Positions 1 to 5,526 of a DNA stretch of 20,754 nt are shown here, piece by piece; the first letter of the stretch is position 1, and the number at the start of each line of letters is the position of its first letter. The notes below the pieces were generated by a model. The model was not told where the DNA came from. It did not search any database and saw only the letters and a list, made by a program, of their open reading frames with translations. The DNA comes from Spirosoma fluviale. GTDB lineage: Bacteria; Bacteroidota; Bacteroidia; Cytophagales; Spirosomataceae. The stretch is taken from the NCBI GenBank assembly GCA_945860325.1, contig CAMARL010000012.1, forward strand, positions 1-20,754, given 5' to 3'. A program made the position numbers and the translations under genes.

Positions 1-575
1 GTGCTACCAAAGTCCTGAATCAGTAAAAATATACCAATCAAAAACCCTAGATCTCCAATTCTGTTCATGATAAACGCCTTTCTGGCGGCATTTCCATAAC
101 TATTTTTTTGATTCCAAAACCCTATGAGAAGATATGAACATAATCCTACTCCTTCCCAGCCAATAAATAAAACGGTGAAATTTGCCCCCAGGACAAGGAT
201 CAACATGAAAAAAATGAACAAGTTTAAAAAGGCAAAAAACTTGCCAAAACCCTGATCATGAGACATGTATCCAATCGAATAAATGTGGATCAATGTCCCT
301 ACCCCCGTAATGACAAGCAACATCATAATAGATAATGCATCGATTTGGAAATCAAGAGGAATTTGTAAATCTCCCAATTTAATCCACTCAGCTACATGTA
401 AAATTTGAGTTGTTCCATCAAAATTGATAAACAATTGGATGGACAATATAAAGGCTACCAAAGGCGGGATTGTGCCAATAATAGCTGCCAGTTGTTTTGG
501 GATCCTTGGAAATGAAAGACCATTCACAACAAAACCAATGAAGGGCAAAAGCGGTATTAAATAAATTAATGACAT
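1..575 (-). CDS. nuoL: NADH-quinone oxidoreductase subunit L (5' part, runs off the window edge)
   Basis: Antiporter-like, proton-pumping membrane subunit of respiratory complex I. The frame reads from ATG at 575 (MSLIYLIPLLPF) to base 3 without a stop, giving about 191 residues of a protein normally over 600 long. Several hydrophobic helices are visible. The diagnostic family block FIGWEGVGLCSYLLIGFW lies at about residues 137-154, and its Glu141 corresponds to the conserved helix-5 glutamate needed for proton translocation. NAARKAFIMNRIGD follows at 162-175. The start lies 19 bp downstream of the nuoK stop on the same strand, so the two are almost certainly co-transcribed, with nuoM and nuoN expected beyond the window. 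Recognition is confident; the C-terminal part, including the long lateral helix, is not in view. Confidence 0.97.
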   Translation of the reverse strand, partial: MSLIYLIPLLPFIGFVVNGLSFPRIPKQLAAIIGTIPPLVAFILSIQLFINFDGTTQILHVAEWIKLGDLQIPLDFQIDALSIMMLLVITGVGTLIHIYSIGYMSHDQGFGKFFAFLNLFIFFMLILVLGANFTVLFIGWEGVGLCSYLLIGFWNQKNSYGNAARKAFIMNRIGDLGFLIGIFLLIQDFGS

Positions 576-594
576 AAATGAATGTTCTGTAAAA

Positions 595-924
595 TTAATT
601 TTTCAACTTATTGAGTATTCCTATGTCAATACTCTGAATATTTCGATATATCATGACGATGATGGCTAAACCCACGGCCACCTCAGCCGCTGCGACTGCC
701 ATAATAAAAAAGACAAAAATTTGTCCCGAAGGATCTGAATAATAGGAAGAAAATGCAGCTAAAAGCAAATTGACAGCATTTAACATAAGTTCAATCGCCA
801 TAAACACGATGATGGCATTTCTCCTAGTTAACACACCCAAAATCCCTATACAAAACAAAGCTGAGCTTAATAAAATATAATGTGCTAAGGGGATGGTGCG
901 AATTATGTCTGGTATGGATTGCAT
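595..924 (-). CDS. nuoK: NADH-quinone oxidoreductase subunit K
   Basis: Small inner-membrane subunit of complex I (MrpC-like) that forms part of the proton path between the quinone site and the antiporter subunits. The 109-residue length is close to the usual 100. Three transmembrane helices are visible, at about residues 15-33, 37-58 and 69-93. The two buried glutamates of the family are present: Glu45 in FMAIELMLNAVNL and Glu81 in VAAAEVAVGLAI. The ATG at 924 precedes MQSIPDIIRTIPLAHYI, a normal family start. nuoL follows after 19 bp. Unusually, nuoJ is not upstream: the preceding gene on this strand is an unrelated exonuclease 72 bp away, and a promoter-like box sits in that gap. Confidence 0.96.
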   Translation of the reverse strand: MQSIPDIIRTIPLAHYILLSSALFCIGILGVLTRRNAIIVFMAIELMLNAVNLLLAAFSSYYSDPSGQIFVFFIMAVAAAEVAVGLAIIVMIYRNIQSIDIGILNKLKN

Positions 925-951
925 TGTTTTATCATTAGGCCACTAACATGG

Positions 952-959
952 CAAAAATA
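952..959 (-). promoter_or_regulatory. Candidate -7 box for nuoK-nuoL
   Basis: Read on the minus strand this is TATTTTTG, an exact match to the Bacteroidota -7 consensus TAnnTTTG. It lies 27 bp upstream of the nuoK ATG and downstream of the exonuclease stop. I see no TTG/TTTG at the expected -33 distance, so the call rests on one box and its position. Confidence 0.45.
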
Positions 960-996
960 CGAATTAAACTTAAATATACGGCATCTTAATTTCTCT

Positions 997-1806
997 TTAC
1001 CGCTGAAATCCTTGCAATTTAATTTCAGTTAATTTTTTCTTCGTATCGATCGCAAAGTCACCCTTTAAAATCCAATCATAATAGGAAGGATCACTTTTTA
1101 AAACTTCAGTCACGGATCTCCCAGAATACTTTCCAAAATTAAAAACAGGAATTCTCTCCTTATTGTAAACCATGCGATTAGCAAAATCAATCGAATTTGA
1201 CATCGTTAATTCATGCAATTTTGACATGTCATTTTGGATAGGGAAGTACTCCTTTCCATTTTCATCTTTTAACGATACCTCTTCATATCTTTTTACTTGG
1301 GCATTTAATACTTCTAACGTAGCTAAAACATCCGCCTCGGCCCCATGCGCGCCGATTAAATCCTTCCCGCAATAAAACTTGAAAGCGGCTGTTAAATTTC
1401 TTGGTTCCATTAGGTGAAAAATTCTTTGGGCGTCTATCAACTTTCGATTTTTCATATCAAAATCAATTTCGTTTCGATAAAATTCTTCCACCAACATGGG
1501 TACATCGAAGCGATTTGAATTAAATCCAGCCAAGTCACAGCCTTCTAAAAATCCGGCCAAAGATTTGGCTACTTGCTTAAATTGTGGCTCATCTTTTACA
1601 TCATCATCATAAATACCATGAACTAAGGAAGCTTCAATCGGGATAGGAATACCAGGGTTTACCCTTCTTGTTTTTACTTCGATGCTGCCGTCTACATTTG
1701 CTTTTGCAATAGCGATCTCAACGATGCGGTCTTTGTTGACCATGACCCCAGTCGTTTCTAAATCGAAAAATGCTAGCGGTTTATTTAACTTTAATTGATG
1801 TTCCAT
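997..1806 (-). CDS. DEDDh 3'-5' exonuclease (DnaQ-like) with C-terminal FGKYxG domain
   Basis: Predicted 3'-5' exonuclease of the DnaQ/epsilon superfamily, 269 residues, cytoplasmic. The exonuclease domain spans about residues 10-172. Its acidic catalytic set is visible: Asp15 and Glu17 in FFDLETTG, Asp101 in FNSNRFDVPML, then His154 and Asp159 in GAHGAEADV, which gives the DEDDh type with HxxxxD. After a linker, residues 223-262 contain FGKYSGRSVTEVLKSDPSYYDWI, resembling the small FGKY-x-G domain (DUF3820-like) that often follows such exonucleases in Bacteroidota. I see no beta-clamp motif. It may be a proofreading or repair nuclease or an RNase T-like enzyme; the sequence does not decide the substrate. 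It is divergent from the nucleotidase gene at 1859, with only 52 bp between the starts. Confidence 0.88.
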   Translation of the reverse strand: MEHQLKLNKPLAFFDLETTGVMVNKDRIVEIAIAKANVDGSIEVKTRRVNPGIPIPIEASLVHGIYDDDVKDEPQFKQVAKSLAGFLEGCDLAGFNSNRFDVPMLVEEFYRNEIDFDMKNRKLIDAQRIFHLMEPRNLTAAFKFYCGKDLIGAHGAEADVLATLEVLNAQVKRYEEVSLKDENGKEYFPIQNDMSKLHELTMSNSIDFANRMVYNKERIPVFNFGKYSGRSVTEVLKSDPSYYDWILKGDFAIDTKKKLTEIKLQGFQR

Positions 1807-1828
1807 GTACAGTCCAATTTGATGAGAA

Positions 1829-1854
1829 TAAAGGTAGCTTATTTATTACCTTTG
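1829..1854. promoter_or_regulatory. Overlapping divergent promoter boxes forming an inverted repeat
   Basis: On the plus strand TACCTTTG at 1847-1854 matches TAnnTTTG exactly and ends 4 bp before the nucleotidase ATG. Facing it, 1836-1829 reads TACCTTTA on the minus strand, one base off the consensus, 22 bp before the exonuclease ATG. The arms AAAGGTA (1830-1836) and TACCTTT (1847-1853) form a perfect 7-bp inverted repeat around a 10-bp spacer. A TTTG at 1818-1821 could be the plus-strand -33 element, but its spacing (25 bp) is long. An alternative exact minus-strand box lies at 1872-1879 inside the nucleotidase gene. Confidence 0.45.
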
Positions 1855-1858
1855 CCAT

Positions 1859-2548
1859 ATGAAATTTAATCCAAAGGTAATATTTTTTGATTGGGACCAC
1901 ACGCTTTGGGACCACGATCGAAATGCTCGAGAAGTTTTACTGGATTTGGTGGACGAGTTCAATTTGACAAGCCCCCTTGAATCGGATCAAAATAACATTT
2001 GGAATAGTTTCAATGTATTAAATAACCAGTTGTGGGATGATTATCAATCAAAAAAAATCACACAATTGGAGTTAAGAGAAACAAGATTTAAACTTTTTTT
2101 TTCACAGTTGGGCTACGAAGGTGACCCTCAGAAATTTTCAAATGAATTTCTATATCGGACCCCTAGAAAAAAACATTTAATGGGTGGTGCTTTTGAAATA
2201 ATTCAAGAATTAGCGCGAAAATATCCTCTTTTTATATTGACCAATGGTTTTGATGATATTCAATTTGTCAAAGTGGAGGCCTGTGGCTTAAAACATTGCT
2301 TTCAAGAAATCATCACCTCTCAGCAGGTTGGCACGCAAAAGCCCGACATAAAATTCTTTGAATACGCCCTAAAAAGAGCTGATTGCTTGGCTCATGAAGC
2401 AGTTATGGTGGGGGATCACCCAATTGCCGACATCCAAGGCGCTGAAAATGCAGGAATTAGTAGTATTCATTTGAACCTGAATAGGTTAGATTCTACAGCA
2501 CAAATCCAAATTAAACATTTGACGGAATTGCGTAGTCACTTGGCGTAA
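1859..2548 (+). CDS. YjjG-family HAD nucleotidase
   Basis: HAD-superfamily hydrolase of subfamily IA, closest in layout to YjjG, the pyrimidine 5'-nucleotidase that removes non-canonical nucleotides. All four HAD motifs are present in 229 residues, the usual family length: motif I DWDHTLWD with nucleophile Asp11 and Asp13, motif II Thr128-Asn129-Gly130, motif III Lys161 in QKPDIKFF, and motif IV GDHPIADIQGAENAG with Asp186 and Asp191. The helical cap fills residues 20-100. The signature DWDHTLWD is typical of the Bacteroidota YjjG group. The ATG is the only sensible start, because motif I follows directly. Its stop abuts the stop of the convergent nuclease gene with no gap. The exact substrate is inferred. 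Confidence 0.88.
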   Translation: MKFNPKVIFFDWDHTLWDHDRNAREVLLDLVDEFNLTSPLESDQNNIWNSFNVLNNQLWDDYQSKKITQLELRETRFKLFFSQLGYEGDPQKFSNEFLYRTPRKKHLMGGAFEIIQELARKYPLFILTNGFDDIQFVKVEACGLKHCFQEIITSQQVGTQKPDIKFFEYALKRADCLAHEAVMVGDHPIADIQGAENAGISSIHLNLNRLDSTAQIQIKHLTELRSHLA

Positions 2549-3172
2549 TTATTCGAAAAGAGACATTTGATTATCGTTCGTTTTTCGATCAAAGATCTTT
2601 TTGTCTCGAATGAATTTCTTGTTGTCTTCTAAAAATAAAATGAATTTCTCAATTTGAGTATAAAGTGGGTTGAAATCGTAGGTTTTTAAATCATAGGTTT
2701 CTACATAAACAGCGTTGAAGTCTGTGATGATGTAGTCTAAGCGTTCAATCCCATATTTTTGAAGGCCTAATAAGTACAAATTTTGATGATTATTTTGAAA
2801 TCGGCCAGGCTCGTAAAAAGAGGTGCTTTTTAAATCGAAGGCGGTGTTATCCCCTATCCCATCCACATAGCCATAAATTTGAGCATTTTTGTACCTTGAT
2901 TCAAGGTAAAATTGAGTTCTGTATTTGCCGGGAATCAAATTTCTTGCTTGGTCGATGATTCCTTCATTAAAAAGTTCCTCATTTTCACCTAATGTGACAG
3001 CTCTTTCAAAATCCACTCCTTTTTGTTGGGCCTTAGTAGTCGGTTTTTTAGTTCGATTAATTCGTTCAATCAGCTCAATTTCATCCACAATAATCTTGCC
3101 TGAAGAATCCCTGGATTGACTTTGATAGAGTGAAAATGAATTTAAAAGCGTTGGATAGAGGCGATATAACAT
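2549..3172 (-). CDS. RecB-type PD-(D/E)XK nuclease with C-terminal beta-clamp-binding motif
   Basis: Stand-alone nuclease of the PD-(D/E)XK superfamily, 207 residues. The RecB/AddB/Cas4-type motifs occur in order: GxxFE at 52-56 (GVDFERAV), Asp104 in YGYVDGI, the core Asp113-Leu-Lys115 in AFDLKSTS, and Gln130 with Tyr133 in HQNLYLLGL, matching the QxxxY motif. There is no cysteine in the whole protein, so unlike Cas4 and AddB it cannot carry an Fe-S cluster. The last residues are QMSLFE: Gln202-Met-Ser-Leu-Phe206 fits the bacterial sliding-clamp-binding consensus QL(S/D)LF, placed at the extreme C-terminus where such motifs usually act. It is the last gene of a five-gene operon, 9 bp after the ferredoxin. 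Nuclease assignment is good; a role at replication forks is inference. Confidence 0.75.
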   Translation of the reverse strand: MLYRLYPTLLNSFSLYQSQSRDSSGKIIVDEIELIERINRTKKPTTKAQQKGVDFERAVTLGENEELFNEGIIDQARNLIPGKYRTQFYLESRYKNAQIYGYVDGIGDNTAFDLKSTSFYEPGRFQNNHQNLYLLGLQKYGIERLDYIITDFNAVYVETYDLKTYDFNPLYTQIEKFILFLEDNKKFIRDKKIFDRKTNDNQMSLFE

Positions 3173-3181
3173 GTTCGCAAT

Positions 3182-3484
3182 TTATCCAATTTGCAGTCGG
3201 GATACAATCTGATCGCCAATTAAATGTTGCTCCGTTATTTCTGACACATCTTCCAGTTGGACATTTCCGTAAAAAACACCTTTGGGATAAACGACCATCG
3301 TAGGACCTTTGCCACAAAAATCTAAACAACCCGATTTTTGAATTCTTATTTTACTTGTATTTCCTGATTTAGCCCACTCATCCTTAAACGCTTGGATTAA
3401 TTCCATTCCATGAGCTGACCCACAGCATTTTTTGGGAGCATCCTTGTCATTGGTGCAAATAAAGACATGTTTTTCGAAGTGCAT
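3182..3484 (-). CDS. Thioredoxin-like [2Fe-2S] ferredoxin
   Basis: Small electron carrier of the thioredoxin-like [2Fe-2S] ferredoxin family (also the fold of NuoE and the Azotobacter Shethna ferredoxin), 100 residues. The four ligands fit the family spacing: Cys10, Cys21 (next to Cys20), Cys53 and Cys57, that is C-x10-C-x31-C-x3-C. Surrounding residues are typical: FICTNDKDAPKKCCG at the N-terminus, SGCLDFCGKGPTMVVYPKG in the middle and a C-terminal helix. The partner enzyme is unknown. The ATG is separated from the exonuclease III stop by a single base (TAA-T-ATG), so translation is probably coupled. Its place between two nuclease genes is suggestive, but the sequence shows no direct link to DNA metabolism. 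Confidence 0.88.
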   Translation of the reverse strand: MHFEKHVFICTNDKDAPKKCCGSAHGMELIQAFKDEWAKSGNTSKIRIQKSGCLDFCGKGPTMVVYPKGVFYGNVQLEDVSEITEQHLIGDQIVSRLQIG

Positions 3485-3485
3485 A

Positions 3486-4250
3486 TTAATTGATTTCTAA
3501 TAAGATGGGACAATGATCTGAATGTTTAATATCGGCTAAAATCGACGCATTTTTAATGAATTGAGCCATAGGTTTACTCGCTAGTAAATAATCGATGCGC
3601 CAACCTAAATTCTTTTCTCTTGCACCTGCTCGATAACTCCACCATGAATATTGATGTTCAAGAGCTGGATGAATCAATCGAAAAGTATCTATAAATCCAC
3701 TGTTGATATAATTTTCCATCCATTCACGCTCCTCAGGCAAGAAACCAGAGCTATTCGCATTAGACTTAGGATTATGAATATCTATGGCTCTATGGCAAAT
3801 ATTATAATCACCGGCTATAATTATGTTGGGGTATGTTTTTACTAATTCATTCGTGTAAGCCTGAAAATCAGCTAACCATTCCATTTTGAATGATTGCCTT
3901 TCATCGCCGCTAGATCCAGAGGGCATATATACACTCATGACAGAATAGTTCTCGAAATTTACTTGGAGGACTCTTCCTTCTTGGTCGTATTTTTCAATCC
4001 CACACCCATATTGTATGGAAAGAGGTTTTATTTTGGTGAAAATACCTACTCCAGAATATCCTTTTTTCTGCGCTGATTGCCAATAAACATGATAACCTAA
4101 TGATTTAATCTCGGCTAAGTCAACTTGTTCCTCTTCTGCCTTCAGTTCTTGTAAACAAATGATATCTGGATTTTCCTGTGAAAGCCAAGCGATGAATCCT
4201 TTTTGAATGGCTGCTCTAATCCCATTCACATTATAACTGATTATTTTCAT
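3486..4250 (-). CDS. xth: Exodeoxyribonuclease III / AP endonuclease
   Basis: Exonuclease III family enzyme (EEP fold, 254 residues) that incises DNA at abasic sites and has 3'-phosphodiesterase and 3'-5' exonuclease activity in base-excision repair. Active-site residues are all visible: Asn7 in SYNVNGIRAA, metal ligand Glu35 in CLQELKAE, Tyr108 in SVYMPSGS, Asp148 and Asn150 in AGDYNICH, and the terminal Asp245-His246 in HSDHCPI. Length matches the family. The ATG overlaps the stop of the preceding 121-aa gene by 4 bp (ATGA), a sign of translational coupling, and the next gene starts one base after its stop. The exact member (ExoIII versus ExoA-like) is not decided from sequence alone. Confidence 0.96.
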   Translation of the reverse strand: MKIISYNVNGIRAAIQKGFIAWLSQENPDIICLQELKAEEEQVDLAEIKSLGYHVYWQSAQKKGYSGVGIFTKIKPLSIQYGCGIEKYDQEGRVLQVNFENYSVMSVYMPSGSSGDERQSFKMEWLADFQAYTNELVKTYPNIIIAGDYNICHRAIDIHNPKSNANSSGFLPEEREWMENYINSGFIDTFRLIHPALEHQYSWWSYRAGAREKNLGWRIDYLLASKPMAQFIKNASILADIKHSDHCPILLEIN

Positions 4251-4612
4251 GACAATTCCTCAAATAAGACCTCTGTTTTGAAGTAATGAATGACATGTGC
4301 TTTGATTAGTATCTCTTGCTCTTTTAGATTTAAAGGAGGCAAATTTTGAATTAATTCCCAATGTGGCCAGCCTTCAGCATCTTTGCCATCTAAGGAATAA
4401 AACCCACTATAGCTCAAAACCTTGCAGGTTGCGATATGCATTAAGTCTTGTTTTTGCTCTTTGGTGAAATGGACATGGCCATGTCCCAATTCTTGAACGC
4501 CAATTAGAAATAATACAGATTCAAGATCAGCAGGGCGCTTGTTAAATTGAGTTTCAAGAAAATCAAGAATTGATTCCCATGCTTCTTTAACTAAGGCTGG
4601 CTCGAATTCCAT
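4247..4612 (-). CDS. Conserved hypothetical protein (121 aa)
   Basis: I do not recognise a characterised family. The 121-residue product is probably soluble and largely helical, with no signal peptide or membrane segment. A histidine-containing stretch, ELGHGHVHFTKEQ at residues 42-54, and the aromatic GWPHWELIQNLPPLN at 81-95 are its most distinctive parts; the clustered histidines might bind metal, but this is a guess. It starts 11 bp after the preceding gene and overlaps xth by 4 bp, so it is a genuine operon member between a membrane-anchored unknown protein and a DNA-repair enzyme. The protein looks like a Bacteroidota-type conserved hypothetical, judging from its evolved-looking composition and its coupling rather than from any known function. 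Confidence 0.7.
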   Translation of the reverse strand: MEFEPALVKEAWESILDFLETQFNKRPADLESVLFLIGVQELGHGHVHFTKEQKQDLMHIATCKVLSYSGFYSLDGKDAEGWPHWELIQNLPPLNLKEQEILIKAHVIHYFKTEVLFEELS

Positions 4613-4623
4613 GAAATTGATTA

Positions 4624-5235
4624 TTATTGAAGATGTATTTTGAACTTGGCTGATTCTAAAACTGCTTGATCACCCTTTGAATTATTGCCTATTAAAATAA
4701 GCTCACCTTCAATTTCTTTTTCTGTGACAACGGTTATATTGACCCTTCCAACTCCATTTTGAACCCCTTCCTTGTTCGGTAAGGTAGATTCGAAAAAATT
4801 GTTTTTATCTGAATAATTTTCTAGATTCTTAATTAAATTTCCAATATTTTCGATTTCCCCATCTCCTGGAATAAAATAAGTTCCTGGGCCCTTGAGTTTA
4901 AATATTTTCAAATAAACAGATTCTAAATTCTCCTTATTTGTTGCCGTTATCGTGAGCGTATTTTCTCCCATTTCGGGTTTTAATGTAGCTACAACTTCAT
5001 TGGTTTTTATACGGTGATAATCCTCTTGGCCAAAAATTATTTTTCCGGAAAAATAGCTTTGCTCAGTGGGTTTAACGCTGAATGTATTATCATACGATAT
5101 TAAAACCACAAAGATGCCTAATCCAGTATATAAAAAATTGATTGGATTTTTAATGAACGACAATGCGAATTTGCTTATTGGGTTTCCAATAAGCAAGCGT
5201 ATAAATCTAGTCTTAGCTGAATTTGAATCTTTCAT
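4624..5235 (-). CDS. Putative membrane-anchored hypothetical protein, first gene of the operon
   Basis: Function unknown, 203 residues. Residues 1-30 are basic and polar (TRFIRLLIGNPISKF), residues about 33-46 form a single hydrophobic stretch (NFLYTGLGIFVVLI), and the rest looks extracytoplasmic and beta-rich. The pattern of a KGPGTYFIPGDG turn at about 113-124, a VGRVNITVV strand and a final ESAKFKI strand resembles the small beta-sandwich proteins of the DUF6252 type found near Bacteroidota surface genes, although those are usually lipoproteins and no lipobox cysteine is present here. That resemblance is weak. It is the first gene after the promoter at 5296-5326, with the 121-aa gene 11 bp downstream. 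Confidence 0.6.
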   Translation of the reverse strand: MKDSNSAKTRFIRLLIGNPISKFALSFIKNPINFLYTGLGIFVVLISYDNTFSVKPTEQSYFSGKIIFGQEDYHRIKTNEVVATLKPEMGENTLTITATNKENLESVYLKIFKLKGPGTYFIPGDGEIENIGNLIKNLENYSDKNNFFESTLPNKEGVQNGVGRVNITVVTEKEIEGELILIGNNSKGDQAVLESAKFKIHLQ

Positions 5236-5261
5236 TTAAGCTTTTTCATTCATTATTTAAA

Positions 5262-5293
5262 CGGTAAAAAATGATGATCAATATTTTTTACGG
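5262..5293. repeat. 30-bp dyad at the promoter of the xth operon (candidate operator)
   Basis: Perfect 9-bp arms GTAAAAAAT (5264-5272) and ATTTTTTAC (5283-5291) share one centre of symmetry with an internal TGATCA (5275-5280), and C5262/G5293 extend it. It lies just downstream of the predicted -7 box (5296-5303), so it covers the likely transcription start. It does not follow a gene, so a terminator role is unlikely; a repressor-type operator or a 5' mRNA hairpin are the two readings. Confidence 0.5.
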
Positions 5294-5295
5294 AA

Positions 5296-5326
5296 CAAAA
5301 GTACTACAACTAATTTTAAAGGGCAA
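5296..5326 (-). promoter_or_regulatory. Promoter of the 5235-2549 five-gene operon
   Basis: Minus-strand TTG (5326-5324), a 20-bp spacer, then TACTTTTG (5303-5296), matching the Bacteroidota layout TTG/TTTG-N19/20-TAnnTTTG. Predicted transcription start is near 5289, giving a leader of about 55 nt before the ATG at 5235. Confidence 0.65.
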
Positions 5327-5396
5327 TGATTAGGCCGATTTTAAAGAATTTATTTATTAAACGGGAAAATTAAATGGAATTTAATAATTAGCTATG

Positions 5397-5404
5397 TAAT
5401 TTTG
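5397..5404 (+). promoter_or_regulatory. Candidate -7 box for ispH
   Basis: TAATTTTG is an exact TAnnTTTG match upstream of ispH. No clear TTG/TTTG lies 19-21 bp further upstream. The inferred start of transcription near 5411 gives a leader of about 115 nt to the preferred ATG at 5527, or about 35 nt to the alternative ATG at 5446. Confidence 0.45.
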
Positions 5405-5460
5405 ATAACTGTTAATCAAATATTGAGTTTATAGAGATAGAGGTCATGGATCAATTAACT

Positions 5461-5480
5461 AAATCACTTAAAAGTGATTT
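5461..5480. repeat. Perfect 9-bp-arm palindrome in the ispH leader or N-terminal extension
   Basis: Arms AAATCACTT (5461-5469) and AAGTGATTT (5472-5480) are perfectly complementary around AA. The site falls between the two possible ispH start codons (5446 and 5527). If the downstream ATG is used it is in the untranslated leader and could be an operator or an mRNA hairpin. Its right arm overlaps a 22-bp near-repeat (5468-5489 and 5555-5576, 19 of 22 bases equal). Confidence 0.45.
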
Positions 5481-5526
5481 AATTGGCAATTTTAGTGGAT
5501 TGCCAGTAAAAAGAACATTAAAAAAA

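Noticed and set aside
2549..3172. Cas4 or CRISPR-associated identity for the PD-(D/E)XK protein
   Set aside because: It has no cysteines for the Cas4 Fe-S cluster, and no repeat-spacer array or cas gene is visible in the window.
3081..3329. 82-codon minus-strand frame spanning the ferredoxin and nuclease genes
   Set aside because: It overlaps two genes with clear motifs in another frame of the same strand, and its composition is not protein-like.
5236..5526. Possible small RNA gene in the gap between the xth operon and ispH
   Set aside because: The region is explained by two divergent promoters and palindromes; I see no terminator-like end or known RNA fold to support a separate transcript.
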